Source: Alphaproteobacteria bacterium (GTDB lineage: Bacteria > Pseudomonadota > Alphaproteobacteria > UBA2966). Taken from it: 64,000 nucleotides of DNA. Within the stretch, counting starts at the first letter, position 1. Each line of letters opens with the position of its first letter. The stretch covers positions 1 through 64,000 of the forward strand of contig JABILA010000142.1 in the NCBI GenBank assembly GCA_018654745.1. Direction: 5' to 3'. The translations under genes and the position numbers were made by a program. Under the pieces are notes generated by a model, which did no database searches, was not told where the DNA came from, and was given only the letters and a program-made list of their open reading frames with translations. Positions 25,936 to 35,158 of the stretch are shown piece after piece.

Positions 25936-28110
25936 ATGACAACAGCTGCCCCCGAAACAGAGACCGTCCCGCCCTTACCGCCTCGTCAAAAAACGGAAGG
26001 CGGTATCCCTTTTGAGCTGGTATCCGAGTTCGAGCCCTCGGGCGATCAACCCGAAGCCATTGCGGATTTGTTGAAATCAATTGAAGAGGGCGAACAGGAC
26101 CAGGTGCTGCTGGGCGTTACGGGATCCGGTAAAACCTTCACCATGGCCAACGTCATCGCCACCACGGGGCGTCCGGCCTTGATACTGGCACCGAACAAAA
26201 CCCTGGCGGCGCAGTTGTACGGCGAAATGAAAGCGTTTTTCCCCAACAATGCCGTCGAATATTTTGTGTCCTATTACGATTATTATCAGCCCGAAGCCTA
26301 TGTCCCGCGCAGCGACACCTACATCGAAAAAGATGCCTCCATCAACGAACAGATCGACCGCATGCGCCATGCCGCGACCCGGTCCCTGCTGGAACGCGAC
26401 GATGTTATCATCGTTGCCAGTGTCTCCTGCATATACGGTATCGGTGACGTTGAGACCTATCAACAAATGGCTGCGAAGATCGAGGTCGGTCAGGAACTGG
26501 ATCGCTCCCGTTTGCTACGTCAATTGGTGGAATTGCAATATAAGCGCAACGACGCTGCCTTTGTGCGTGGCACATTCCGGGTTCGCGGTGATACGGTTGA
26601 AATCTTCCCGGCCCACCTTGAAGACCGGGCCTGGCGGCTTTCATTGTTTGGCGACGAAGTTGAAAATATTACGGAATTTGACCCTCTGACCGGGCACAAA
26701 ACCGACGTCCTGGAATTCATCAAGATTTACGCCAATTCACACTATGTCACGCCAAAGCCCACCTTGAAGCAGGCCGCGATCAGCATCCGCAAGGAACTGG
26801 CGGAACAGCTGGAGGTTTTCCGCCAACAGGAAAAACCGCTGGAGGCTGAACGCATTGAACAGCGCACAACATTTGACCTGGAAATGATCGAAGCCACAGG
26901 TTCCTGCGCCGGCATTGAAAACTATTCCCGCTTTTTGACCGGCCGGGCACCTGGCGAGCCACCGCCGACGCTGATCGAATATCTGCCGGAAAACGCCTTG
27001 ATGATCATCGACGAAAGTCATGTGACGGTGCCACAACTGGGCGGCATGTACAAAGGCGATTTCGCGCGCAAATCAACCTTGCATGAATATGGTTTCCGAC
27101 TGCCCTCCTGCATCGACAACCGACCTCTGAAGTTCGAGGAATGGAACGGCCTGCGCGGCCAGAGCATGTTCATTTCAGCCACACCTGGTCCTTGGGAAAT
27201 GGAGCGCACGGGTGGTGTCTTCGCCGAGCAGATTATCCGCCCGACAGGTTTGATCGATCCTGTCTGTATCATTCGCCCGGTCGAACACCAGGTCGATGAT
27301 TTGTTGGCGGAATGCAAGACCGCATCAAAAGCCGGTCAGCGCGTCCTCGTCACCACGCTGACCAAACGCATGGCAGAAGACCTGACCGAATATATGCACG
27401 AAGCCGGTTTGCGCGTACGTTATCTGCATTCCGATATCGACACCCTTGAGCGTATCGAAATTATCCGGGACCTGCGCCTGGGGGCCTTTGATATTTTGAT
27501 CGGCATCAACCTGCTGCGTGAAGGGCTGGATATTCCGGAATGTGCTTTGGTCGCAATCCTGGATGCTGACAAGGAAGGTTTTCTGCGTTCCCGAACTTCA
27601 CTTATTCAAACCATTGGCCGGGCCGCACGAAACGTGGATGGCCGGGTTATTTTGTATGCGGACCGCATGACCAACAGTCTGACTGCAGCCCTGGAAGAAA
27701 CCAACCGGCGACGGGAAAAACAGCAAGCCTATAATGCGGCAAATGGCATCACACCGGAATCTGTCAAAAAGAAAATTGGCGATATTCTGGATGGTGTCTA
27801 TGAGGGCGATTATGTCACCGTTGGTACCGGAGATGAGGGCGCACCGCATCTGGTCGGCAATAATTTGCAAACCCATCTGGCAGATATGGAAAAGCGCATG
27901 CTGGCCGCAGCTGCTGACCTTGAATTCGAGGAAGCCGCCAGACTGCGTGACGAGATGCATCGGTTGAAAGACCATGACCTCGGTCTGCCTGTACCGGGTA
28001 CCAAAGGTAGTGCTGGTGCAACATCGAAGGCAGACCGGCCCCGTTCGTCTGCAGGCAGGCCCGGGACACGTCAATTGCGAGGGAAGTCCAGCTCCGCGCG
28101 ACGACTATAG
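25936..28110 (+). CDS. uvrB: UvrABC system protein B
   Basis: ATG 25936 (724 aa) is chosen because UvrB homology begins about 22 residues later. Walker A is GVTGSGKT (60-67); the DNA-clamping beta-hairpin is in [20 protein letters not shown]; the DEAD-type site is MIIDESHVT, followed by helicase motifs V-VI ([22 protein letters not shown]). The C-terminal UVR motif ([24 protein letters not shown]) binds UvrC. The last 50 residues are a poorly conserved Ser/Arg-rich tail. UvrB verifies damage handed over by UvrA and recruits UvrC, encoded at 35533. A LexA-like site lies just upstream. Confidence 0.97.
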   Translation: MTTAAPETETVPPLPPRQKTEGGIPFELVSEFEPSGDQPEAIADLLKSIEEGEQDQVLLGVTGSGKTFTMANVIATTGRPALILAPNKTLAAQLYGEMKAFFPNNAVEYFVSYYDYYQPEAYVPRSDTYIEKDASINEQIDRMRHAATRSLLERDDVIIVASVSCIYGIGDVETYQQMAAKIEVGQELDRSRLLRQLVELQYKRNDAAFVRGTFRVRGDTVEIFPAHLEDRAWRLSLFGDEVENITEFDPLTGHKTDVLEFIKIYANSHYVTPKPTLKQAAISIRKELAEQLEVFRQQEKPLEAERIEQRTTFDLEMIEATGSCAGIENYSRFLTGRAPGEPPPTLIEYLPENALMIIDESHVTVPQLGGMYKGDFARKSTLHEYGFRLPSCIDNRPLKFEEWNGLRGQSMFISATPGPWEMERTGGVFAEQIIRPTGLIDPVCIIRPVEHQVDDLLAECKTASKAGQRVLVTTLTKRMAEDLTEYMHEAGLRVRYLHSDIDTLERIEIIRDLRLGAFDILIGINLLREGLDIPECALVAILDADKEGFLRSRTSLIQTIGRAARNVDGRVILYADRMTNSLTAALEETNRRREKQQAYNAANGITPESVKKKIGDILDGVYEGDYVTVGTGDEGAPHLVGNNLQTHLADMEKRMLAAAADLEFEEAARLRDEMHRLKDHDLGLPVPGTKGSAGATSKADRPRSSAGRPGTRQLRGKSSSARRL

Positions 28111-28173
28111 CCTGAAAACTACCATTCGAATTACGTAGAATAAATCTCTGCAACCCAGGGCGAAACCAACTTG

Positions 28174-28254
28174 AACGAAATCGCTTCTGCATTGATTTTT
28201 GACGCACATCCTGAATTTAATGCAACGCTGCGTTTACGTAAAACCCGGAATCGC
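28174..28254. repeat. Interspersed intergenic repeat, copy A
   Basis: About 80 bases here match 50880-50960: AATCGCTTCTGCATT, CGCACA(T/C)CCTG, GCGTTT(A/C)CGTAAAACCCG and the intervening spacing are shared. Copy A lacks the intact left palindrome arm seen in copy B. It occupies most of the geneless stretch 28111-28393 between uvrB and the small LuxR-type gene. Confidence 0.7.
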
Positions 28255-28393
28255 GCTAGCCTGTTATTTTTAGCAGGGATATTTATTCATCATTTTGATG
28301 TACTCATACACGCTGGGTTGTGGAGGGGAAACATGACCTTGTTATGTAGTTCTGGTAACAGGTGGATTTCCACGGGGGGTTTGAGAGGTTTTT

Positions 28394-28600
28394 TTGAGCA
28401 CGACGGATCTAACGGCTCGCGAAGTTGAATGCTTGCAATGGTGTGCAAAAGGGAAAAATTCCGCTGAAGTAGGCAAAATTCTCGGCATCACTGAACGAAC
28501 CGTCAATTGGCATATCGACAATGCCATTCGCAAGACAAATTGTGTGAACAGGGTTCAGGCCGTTGCCAAGGCTGTTTCTCTGGGCATTATCACGGTTTAA
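28394..28600 (+). CDS. LuxR-type HTH-only small protein
   Basis: The 68-residue protein is just a GerE/LuxR helix-turn-helix: LTAREVECLQWCAKGKNSAEV, ILGITERTVNWHIDNAIRKT and VNRVQAVAKAVSLGII, the full four-helix domain of autoinducer-type LuxR proteins. There is no ligand or receiver domain, because an in-frame TGA at 28382 lies just upstream of the TTG start. GAGAGG lies at good spacing before that TTG. It could be a stand-alone regulator like GerE, or the surviving end of a larger LuxR gene whose front was lost near repeat copy A. No luxI gene is present. Confidence 0.72.
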   Translation: MSTTDLTAREVECLQWCAKGKNSAEVGKILGITERTVNWHIDNAIRKTNCVNRVQAVAKAVSLGIITV

Positions 28601-28818
28601 GCCAGGTCACTTTTCTTGAGTTGTGTGTTCATTTTCAAAGACTTGAGACCATCCAGTGTTTTAAGAGAATTCTAAAAATCCTCAATTCAAAGCGACAAAG
28701 CCTTTCAAAATCCGGACGATGGCGTCCATGCCTGATGGGCGCTGCAACACAGCTTTGACGGGATCAGGGTATCCCGCTGCAGGTCGGTCGGCGCTAATAG
28801 ACGTTTATAGATAACGCC

Positions 28819-29526
28819 TCAGATGTGGGTCATTAACAGTGCAGCCAGATGATCGGGTTCTGTCACCATGCAATCATGCCCGGTCGGCATGTAATGAACG
28901 GTCCAGTTTTCATCCGTCGCTGCATGGGCTGAAAACCGGTCCATATAATCAAGACCGGATTGCGTGCAACGGATATAGGTCAGGGCCGGAACTTTCATCC
29001 ACTGACCCGACAGCTTTTGGGTTTGCGTAAAAGTCGCCAGTGGGTGCGCAACACATTTCTGGTCAACCCATTTGGCAAGGTCCGGGTTCTCGACGCCATA
29101 GACCGCTGCCGTGACCGGTGGCAAGCGCCAGCCATCATGCGCCGTGGCCCGATCCAAAAGATACTTTGCCCGTTCGCTGGTCTGGTAATCCATCACAGAC
29201 TTGCCATCTTCCGGCAACAAGGCGTCAACAAAGACAAGGGCCTTGATCCGCTCCCCAAGCAAGTCCGCGACGCCGCCAATGACTACACCGCCGTAGGAAT
29301 GGCCCACCAGCACGACATCGTGCAGTTCTTCCCAGCGAATCAAATTTGCAATGTCATCGATATGAGTCTGTAAATCTGTATCAGGCGTCGCCAGATGTGC
29401 CCTGTCCCCCAGGCCTGTCAGGCTGGGGCTATACACATCATGTCCTTGTGATCGCAAAACGGATGTCACTGCGCGCCAACACCACCCACCGTGATAGGCA
29501 CCATGGACCAGAACAAATACAGTCAT
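28819..29526 (-). CDS. Alpha/beta hydrolase (esterase, plant methylesterase-like group)
   Basis: ATG 29526 (235 aa) starts directly at the first strand (MTVFVLVHGAYHGGWCWRAV). The oxyanion HGAYHGGW motif, the nucleophile elbow GHSYGG, an acid in the TYIRCTQSGLDYMDRF region and H in PTGHDCMVTEPD make a complete Ser-Asp-His-type hydrolase. This arrangement resembles the salicylate/jasmonate methylesterase-hydroxynitrile lyase group, which acts on small esters. The 218 bases between the LuxR-type gene and this gene's end (28601-28818) hold only a GGGAT/ATCCC hairpin. Confidence 0.85.
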   Translation of the reverse strand: MTVFVLVHGAYHGGWCWRAVTSVLRSQGHDVYSPSLTGLGDRAHLATPDTDLQTHIDDIANLIRWEELHDVVLVGHSYGGVVIGGVADLLGERIKALVFVDALLPEDGKSVMDYQTSERAKYLLDRATAHDGWRLPPVTAAVYGVENPDLAKWVDQKCVAHPLATFTQTQKLSGQWMKVPALTYIRCTQSGLDYMDRFSAHAATDENWTVHYMPTGHDCMVTEPDHLAALLMTHI

Positions 29527-29663
29527 ATCGATACGATTCCCGTCAAGACAATTGAACACGGACACTGGCAAGACCGTCCGTCAGGCACTAGAGTGTTTTC
29601 AACTTTTGTTGAAACACCTGCGGACTGTAACACGTTGCAATGCAACGAAGATATGAGGGTAAA

Positions 29664-30008
29664 ATGCCGCCAAAAAACAATCCGTTGAAACTGAATAAAC
29701 TGCAACTCAAAACTCTGACCTTGTTGCAGGAACTGGCGCGTCATGCCGAATCAGGAACGCCCGAGCCCGATACCGGCAATGTCACTATTTCGACTTTCCC
29801 TAATCCGCACGGTGACCATTTCCATCTGGGTAGCGGCGTCGTCATGTCAAAAGATGCGACAGGTCTGAAGAATGAAGCTGTCTGGACGGCCCTGGCCCGC
29901 AAGGGTCTGGCGATCCCGTCCTTTCCCTTTGCCATCAAGCTGACACCTGCAGGCATTGACTATGACACAACGCAGATGTCCGCCATCCTGCACTTGTCAG
30001 ATCATTAA
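29664..30008 (+). CDS. Conserved hypothetical protein (114 aa)
   Basis: I recognise no characterised family. ATG 29664 has GAGGG at ideal spacing. The protein begins with a basic helix (LKLNKLQLKTLTLLQELARHAE), then a segment rich in Pro, Gly and His (PNPHGDHFHLGSGVVMSKDATGL) and ends with KLTPAGIDYDTTQMSAILHL, which resembles the end of a winged-helix-like domain. It has no signal peptide, so it is likely cytoplasmic. It is divergent from the hydrolase gene and convergent with the small lipoprotein gene. Confidence 0.6.
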   Translation: MPPKNNPLKLNKLQLKTLTLLQELARHAESGTPEPDTGNVTISTFPNPHGDHFHLGSGVVMSKDATGLKNEAVWTALARKGLAIPSFPFAIKLTPAGIDYDTTQMSAILHLSDH

Positions 30009-30035
30009 AGAGCTTCCGGATCTATCGGTCAGGCC

Positions 30036-30314
30036 TTAATCCTTGTCGACACACTTATAGGCAAAATAGACGGGCGTAATATCCTGCTGCCCCCTGGCTA
30101 TGCCGCAAATCATTCCTTGCTCGGCACCCAGATCCTCGATGACCCGGTTATGTTTGGCACAATGTTCGATCGCCAGTTCGTCAATTGTGCTTTTGCCAAC
30201 AAAACCGGAAACACAGACGGAATAGTCGTGTGGAGTTATCGTCGCCGGCTCTATTTTGGGCACACACCCCGCCAATGCTGCTGTAATTATTGCTGACGCG
30301 ACCAAATGCCTCAT
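30036..30314 (-). CDS. Small putative lipoprotein (92 aa)
   Basis: A short signal peptide ends in the lipobox LAGC (C17), so the mature protein should be lipid-anchored. The remaining 75 residues contain cysteines spaced through the sequence (SVCVSG, EHCAKH, MICGIA, YKCVDK), suggesting two disulfides in the periplasm. I recognise no family. It is convergent with the 114-aa hypothetical gene and divergent from the DUF1538 operon. Confidence 0.65.
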   Translation of the reverse strand: MRHLVASAIITAALAGCVPKIEPATITPHDYSVCVSGFVGKSTIDELAIEHCAKHNRVIEDLGAEQGMICGIARGQQDITPVYFAYKCVDKD

Positions 30315-30484
30315 TATTTTGCCCCCCGTTCTTGTTGTACGATGCCCCCTGATTGGCTATGAAAGCTTAGCCGATAAACGAGCAATATCAACCGGGGGCG
30401 ATAGTTTGCGAGCACGATCCTGCTGCAATGCCATCCTCGACCCGGAGGAGATTTCGCCGACGTGGACGAGTGTAGACTGAGTTG

Positions 30485-31225
30485 ATGCAAGGCCTTACCG
30501 CCCTATTGAAAATGATGGCCAGTTCAGCGCGTGATCTGGCACCGATCATCATTGTCGTCGGCTTCTTCCAACTCGTCGTTTTGCAACAGCCGCTGCCGGA
30601 CGTCTGGGGCCTGGCTGGCGGTGTCTTGCTGGTACTGCTGGGTCTGACCCTGTTCATGCAGGGACTTGAGCTGGCCCTGTTTCCCCTGGGTGAAAGCATG
30701 GCCGGTGCCTTTGCCAACAAAGGCAGTCTTTTCTGGCTTCTGACATTTGCCTTTGCCCTGGGCTTTGGCACCACCGCAGCTGAGCCGTCCCTGACGGCTG
30801 TTGCCGCCGAAGCCGCCCGTATCGCCGCTGAAGGCAACGTTGTCGACAATACCGAGGCGGCCCGTGCGGAATATGCCATGTTGCTTCGCCTGACCGTCGC
30901 GATCTCCGTCGGGATTGCCTTGCTGGTTGGCGTTGTCCGTATCCTCAAGGGTTGGCCGGTACAATATCTGATCATCAGTGGCTATGTGACGGTCGTCGCC
31001 ATGACTTTTTTTGCCCCCGAAAGCATTATCGGTATCGCCTATGATGCCGGTGGTGTGACGACGTCAACGATTACAGTACCGTTGGTGACGGCTTTGGGCG
31101 TTGGCCTTGCCCATGTGATCCGTGGCCGTAATCCAATGATTGACGGGTTTGGCCTGATCGCCTTTGCCAGCTTGACGCCGATGATCTTTGTCATGGGTTT
31201 CGGCATGTTGTGGGCGGCATTCTGA
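30485..31225 (+). CDS. DUF1538 membrane protein, first subunit (UmpA-like)
   Basis: This 246-residue protein with about six to seven membrane helices is a DUF1538 member: [72 protein letters not shown] and [18 protein letters not shown]. The E in AEPSL and D in YDAGG are charged residues within helices. A DUF1538 pair from Halomonas was reported as a two-component Na+(Li+,K+)/H+ antiporter named UmpAB. Its stop overlaps the next start by one base (TGATG), so both subunits are made together. ATG 30485 is chosen over the TTG just before it. Confidence 0.85.
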   Translation: MQGLTALLKMMASSARDLAPIIIVVGFFQLVVLQQPLPDVWGLAGGVLLVLLGLTLFMQGLELALFPLGESMAGAFANKGSLFWLLTFAFALGFGTTAAEPSLTAVAAEAARIAAEGNVVDNTEAARAEYAMLLRLTVAISVGIALLVGVVRILKGWPVQYLIISGYVTVVAMTFFAPESIIGIAYDAGGVTTSTITVPLVTALGVGLAHVIRGRNPMIDGFGLIAFASLTPMIFVMGFGMLWAAF

Positions 31226-32034
31226 TGGGACAGTTTCTGCTTCAATTCGGCAACACGCTGTTTTCGACCATTCTGGATGTGTCTCCGATTGTCATTATCC
31301 TTTTTGGCTTCCAGCTTTTTGTTATTCGCCAGCCCATCAAGCGCCTGAAGCAAATCATCACTGGTATGATCTACGTCATTCTGGGTCTGGCGCTGTTTTT
31401 GCTGGGCCTGGAAAAAGCCTTGTTCCCGCTGGGCGAAGTCATGGCCCAGCAGTTAACCGACCCGAGCTTTATTCATGGTGACGGACCCGTCCCGGAAGTT
31501 GCCTACTGGAAAGACTATCTCTGGGTTTATGCCTTTGCGGCAGCCATCGGCTTTGCCACCACAATCGCCGAACCATCCCTGATTGCCGTCGCCATAAAGG
31601 CAAGCGAAGTATCAGGTGGTGCCATCAGCGTCTGGGGATTGCGTATTGCCGTTGCCATAGGCGTTGCCGTCGGTGTCAGCCTGGGCGCGTTTCGCATTGT
31701 AACCGGCTTGCCGCTGCCCTGGTTCATCGTCTCAGGCTATGTTGTTGTGATCATCCAGACCTTTTTTGCGACAAAGATGATCATACCCCTGGCCTATGAT
31801 TCCGGCGGTGTCACCACATCGACAGTTACTGTGCCTTTGGTCGCAGCCCTGGGCCTGGGTCTGGCCTCAACTATTCCAGGCAGAAGTCCGTTAATCGATG
31901 GGTTCGGGCTGATCGCATTTGCCAGCCTGTTTCCGATTATTTCAGTACTTGCCTACGCTCAATTGACCGCATACATGGACCGGCGCGCCGCCGGAAAAGA
32001 TAATTCAACCAAGACCAAGGGAGAAGCCTCATGA
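31225..32034 (+). CDS. DUF1538 membrane protein, second subunit (UmpB-like)
   Basis: The 269-residue protein is a paralogue of the previous gene and repeats its motifs: PIVIILFGFQLFVIRQPIK, GLALFLLGLEKALFPLGE, AIGFATTIAEPSL, YDSGGVTTSTVTVPLVAALG and [19 protein letters not shown] longer loop between helices 3 and 4 (about residues 75-100) and a basic C-terminal tail distinguish it. Two homologous, separately encoded halves suggest a heterodimer with inverted or pseudo-symmetric halves. The ATG at 31225 uses the last base of the previous stop; its own stop overlaps the PII-like start (ATGA). Confidence 0.85.
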   Translation: MGQFLLQFGNTLFSTILDVSPIVIILFGFQLFVIRQPIKRLKQIITGMIYVILGLALFLLGLEKALFPLGEVMAQQLTDPSFIHGDGPVPEVAYWKDYLWVYAFAAAIGFATTIAEPSLIAVAIKASEVSGGAISVWGLRIAVAIGVAVGVSLGAFRIVTGLPLPWFIVSGYVVVIIQTFFATKMIIPLAYDSGGVTTSTVTVPLVAALGLGLASTIPGRSPLIDGFGLIAFASLFPIISVLAYAQLTAYMDRRAAGKDNSTKTKGEAS

Positions 32035-32381
32035 GGTTCAAACTTATTATTGCTCTTGTCGATGATAACTACACCGACACTGTTCTGGATGCCGCACGCG
32101 AGGCCGGTGCAACCGGCGCTACCGTCGTGACATCTGCTCGCGGAGAAGGCGGCCAGAAGAAACAAACCTTCTTCGGGCTGTCCCTGACCGGACAACGTGA
32201 CCTGTGCCTTTTTCTGGTTGCAGACCAATTGTCACGGGATATCCTTGAAGAAATTGCCAAGGCCGGTGAGTTTGATGAAAAACCGGGGGCTGGCATTGCC
32301 TTCCAGGTCAATATTGAAGATGCCGTTGGTCTGACATCGCAGTTAGCCACGATCACGCAGGAAATTGAGGACCAGATATGA
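32031..32381 (+). CDS. PII-like signalling protein
   Basis: The 116-residue protein has the ferredoxin-like PII fold pattern: KLIIALVDDNYTDTVLDAAREAGATGATVV as strand-helix-strand, a glycine-rich T-loop region (ARGEGGQKKQTFFG, about 38-51), DLCLFLVADQLSRDIL, and KPGAGIAFQVNIEDAVGL in the C-terminal half. The T-loop lacks the Tyr uridylylated in GlnB/GlnK. PII-like proteins bind adenine nucleotides or other small ligands and press on a membrane transporter, as SbtB does on SbtA. ATGA overlap with both neighbours ties it to the DUF1538 pair, which is its likely partner. Confidence 0.8.
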   Translation: MRFKLIIALVDDNYTDTVLDAAREAGATGATVVTSARGEGGQKKQTFFGLSLTGQRDLCLFLVADQLSRDILEEIAKAGEFDEKPGAGIAFQVNIEDAVGLTSQLATITQEIEDQI

Positions 32382-32797
32382 ACCATCCAACATACATCAA
32401 GGTCGCGGCGGTGATGAAAACCGAAATCCGCACCATCGACCCCATGAGTTCGGTTAGTGAAGCCATGATCACCATGGGCAAAAGTGGCGTCAGTTCACTG
32501 GTGATCGAACGCCGGGATGAACATGACGAATACGGTTTGATCGTCGTTTCCGACATCGCCAAGGAGGTTATCGCCGAGGGGCGTTCGCCGGACCGGGTCA
32601 ATGTCTACGAAATCATGACCAAGCCCACTTTGACCCTGGATAGCGAAATGGACATCAAATACGGTGTCCGCCATCTCTCCCGGTTCGGGGTATCGCGCGG
32701 CCTTGTGCTCAACCATGACCGGGACCTTGTCGGTATTGTGACATTGCGGGATATGGTGCTGGCCTACGCTGATGTGGTTGAAGGCGTTCACGTCTGA
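32378..32797 (+). CDS. CBS-domain protein (two CBS motifs)
   Basis: The 139-residue protein is a bare Bateman module: CBS1 about residues 5-70 (VAAVMKTEIRTIDPMSSVSEAMITM, GLIVVSDIAKEVI) and CBS2 about 75-137 (VYEIMTKPTLTLDSEMDIKYGVRHLSRFGVSRGLVL, LVGIVTLRDMVLAY). Such modules bind AMP, ATP or SAM and often gate transporters. Its start overlaps the PII-like stop (ATGA), making it the fourth gene of the operon 30485-32797. It probably provides a second sensing input to the DUF1538 antiporter. Confidence 0.85.
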   Translation: MNHPTYIKVAAVMKTEIRTIDPMSSVSEAMITMGKSGVSSLVIERRDEHDEYGLIVVSDIAKEVIAEGRSPDRVNVYEIMTKPTLTLDSEMDIKYGVRHLSRFGVSRGLVLNHDRDLVGIVTLRDMVLAYADVVEGVHV

Positions 32798-32970
32798 CCA
32801 CTTTCACATGATTCTGGTACCTGGCTGATCGGCCCACAGAATTGACCTGGAGTGTTGCGACTATCGGGCTCGTTCCTATATAGAAGATGAGTGTGTTTGC
32901 AGGGGGCAAGGGCCATTTTCTTCACCGAACGGAAAACGATGAGCGTAATTTGTAACAGGAACCTCCGCCG

Positions 32971-33951
32971 ATGATGTATGCGTTGCTGGCTGGCGGCTTC
33001 ATTATCCTGTTGGTTGGCGGCGATTTCATGGTCCGCGGTGCTGTTGCCCTGGCGCAAAAGCTGGATGTGCCGCCGCTGGTCATTGGCCTGACAATTATCG
33101 CTCTTGGCACTTCGGCGCCCGAATTTGTCGTCAGTCTGAAATCCGTCATGAACGATGCGCCCGGCCTGGCAATTGGCAACGTTGTTGGCAGCAACATCGC
33201 TAATATCCTCCTTGTTCTGGGCTTGCCCGCTATTATTTTCCCCATTGCCTGCAGCGGATCGTCTCTTAACAGAGATAATCTGGTCATGATATTGACCAGT
33301 GTGCTGTTCATCATCTTTTGCTGGCAGGGTGTATTGGTCACCTGGCAAGGTGCCCTTTTCCTTGTTTTGCTGGCTGCCTTTCTCATCCACGCCTATCGCG
33401 CCGCCCTTAAGGGTGACGGAGAATTTGCCGAGGCCGAAGATGACTTTGATGGCATCAGCAGCTTCCCCACCAGTCTTGGTACAGCGATATTCATGATCGC
33501 CGCCGGTATGGGTGGGTTGATTGCCGGTGCCCAGATGCTGGTTATCGGTGCCATTGATATCGCCCGGATATTTGGTGTGTCCGAAGCCGTGATTGGCCTG
33601 ACGGTTGTTGCCCTTGGCACCTCACTGCCGGAACTGACGACCTCACTGGTCGCGGCCATGCGCAAACACGCAGATGTGGCCATCGGCAATGTTGTGGGCA
33701 GTAATCTGTTCAATATTCTGGGTGTTATCGGCGCGACGTCGGTTCTGATGCCCGTTCCTGTCCCGCAGGAAGTCCTGGATTTTGATCTCTGGATCATGCT
33801 CGCAGCCTCGCTTGCCCTGGTCCCCTTTGTTCTGCGCCGGGCACCAATTGGAAGGGTTGCAGGCATCGCCTTCACTTTGGCCTATCTTGCCTATATTGGC
33901 TCCCAGTTTAGCGATCACGGTATTTCTCTGGCCTTCCTGGATTCGCAGTGA
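32971..33951 (+). CDS. Calcium/sodium antiporter, YrbG/CaxA family
   Basis: The 326-residue protein has ten membrane helices in two inverted halves, each with an alpha-repeat: GLTIIALGTSAPEFVVSLKS with GNVVGSNIANILLVLG in the first and GLTVVALGTSLPELTTSLVA with GNVVGSNLFNILGVIG in the second. These glutamate-containing repeats form the Ca/Na sites. It exchanges Ca2+ for Na+ or H+ across the inner membrane. It follows the DUF1538 operon by 173 bases on the same strand, a second cation antiporter in the same neighbourhood. The next gene starts within its stop codon region (GTGA). Confidence 0.9.
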   Translation: MMYALLAGGFIILLVGGDFMVRGAVALAQKLDVPPLVIGLTIIALGTSAPEFVVSLKSVMNDAPGLAIGNVVGSNIANILLVLGLPAIIFPIACSGSSLNRDNLVMILTSVLFIIFCWQGVLVTWQGALFLVLLAAFLIHAYRAALKGDGEFAEAEDDFDGISSFPTSLGTAIFMIAAGMGGLIAGAQMLVIGAIDIARIFGVSEAVIGLTVVALGTSLPELTTSLVAAMRKHADVAIGNVVGSNLFNILGVIGATSVLMPVPVPQEVLDFDLWIMLAASLALVPFVLRRAPIGRVAGIAFTLAYLAYIGSQFSDHGISLAFLDSQ

Positions 33952-34706
33952 CAAATCGCCCGACAGCTCTGGTAACCGGCGCTGGCAAGCGTATCGGCCG
34001 GGCTGTATCGATGGCTTTGGCCAAAAATGGCTGGGATGTGGCCGTTCATTACAACCAGTCCGCGGACGAAGCCCTGTCCCTGAAGGCTGAAATTGAAGCC
34101 CAGGGCGCAGAAGCAGTAATCGTGCAAGCCGATCTTTTGCTCGAAGACGAGACCTCTTCTTTGGTTGAGCGTGCCGCAGAGGCGATGAAACGTCCTCTGA
34201 CGGCGCTGATCAACAACGCCTCGACCTTTGAACATGATGATATCAAGACGGCGACGCGCGCCTCATGGGACCTTCATATGGGGGCCAATTTGCGCGCGCC
34301 CTTCGTGCTGACGCAGGCTTTTGCGGCGCAATGCCCCGATAAGGGAAATATCATCAACATCATCGACGAGCGTGTCTGGAACCTGACGCCGTCATTTGTC
34401 ACCTATACGCTCAGCAAGGCTGGTTTATGGACTTTGACGCAAACCATGGCCCTGGCGCTGGCTCCCGGCATCAGGGTCAACGCCATTGGTCCCGGCCCGA
34501 CTTTGGCCAGCAGTCGCCAGACCGCCGAACAGTTCGCAGCACAATGCGACCCTTTGCCACTGGGACATGGTGCAGATCCTGATGACATCAGCAACGCAGT
34601 GCTATATATCCTGTCCGCCCGGGCCATGACTGGCCAGATGATCGCCCTGGATGGCGGTCAACACCTTGCCTGGAACGGGTATACCGCCAATGGTACGGCT
34701 GAATAG
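33948..34706 (+). CDS. SDR oxidoreductase, possibly FolM-like pteridine reductase
   Basis: This 252-residue short-chain dehydrogenase has TGAGKRIGRAVSMALA (cofactor glycine motif; the arginine is typical of NADPH users), LINNAST, and the catalytic Tyr/Lys in YTLSKAGLW. TGAGKRIG, the NNASTFEHDD segment and the direct neighbour folB resemble pteridine or dihydromonapterin reductases (FolM/PTR1-like). It starts with GTG 33948, overlapping the stop of the antiporter gene. The specific substrate is inferred from context only. Confidence 0.8.
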   Translation: MTNRPTALVTGAGKRIGRAVSMALAKNGWDVAVHYNQSADEALSLKAEIEAQGAEAVIVQADLLLEDETSSLVERAAEAMKRPLTALINNASTFEHDDIKTATRASWDLHMGANLRAPFVLTQAFAAQCPDKGNIINIIDERVWNLTPSFVTYTLSKAGLWTLTQTMALALAPGIRVNAIGPGPTLASSRQTAEQFAAQCDPLPLGHGADPDDISNAVLYILSARAMTGQMIALDGGQHLAWNGYTANGTAE

Positions 34707-34732
34707 CCTCGCCGGAACAAGAGAATGACCCC

Positions 34733-35158
34733 ATGAACGCGCCCCAACGTCTGCAGAACGAGACCAAAACCGACACCACACGGACGATCTTCATCCGGGA
34801 TTTGAAAATTCCCGCCCTGATCGGTATTCACGACTTCGAAAAAGACGCCCATCAGGTGATCTGCATCAATGTCGATATGCGCACAGACGACCAGGGCAAG
34901 CCGTTGAATGACGATTTTGACAACGCCGTATGCTACGAAGGTGCTGTGAAGGGGATCAAAAAAATTATTTCGGCCGGGCACATCAATCTTGTGGAGACCA
35001 TGGCGGAAGAAATTGCAAAATTTTGCCTGTCTGATAGCCGTGTTATCAGCGTAAAAGTCAGGGTTGAGAAACCCGATATCATTGCCGATGCAGCAGGTGT
35101 GGGCGTGGAAATTGAACGATATCAAACGCTTCGGGTTGATCTGCCAGACGCAGGTTGA
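34733..35158 (+). CDS. folB: Dihydroneopterin aldolase
   Basis: The 141-residue protein matches FolB: IFIRDLKIPALIGIHDFEKDAHQVICINVDM at the start, the conserved Tyr in NAVCYEGAVKGIKKII, and the catalytic region NLVETMAEEIAKFCL followed by VKVRVEKPDII. It cleaves 7,8-dihydroneopterin to 6-hydroxymethyl-dihydropterin in folate synthesis. It carries an N-terminal extension of about 18 residues. Together with the SDR upstream it forms a small pterin module. Confidence 0.92.
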   Translation: MNAPQRLQNETKTDTTRTIFIRDLKIPALIGIHDFEKDAHQVICINVDMRTDDQGKPLNDDFDNAVCYEGAVKGIKKIISAGHINLVETMAEEIAKFCLSDSRVISVKVRVEKPDIIADAAGVGVEIERYQTLRVDLPDAG

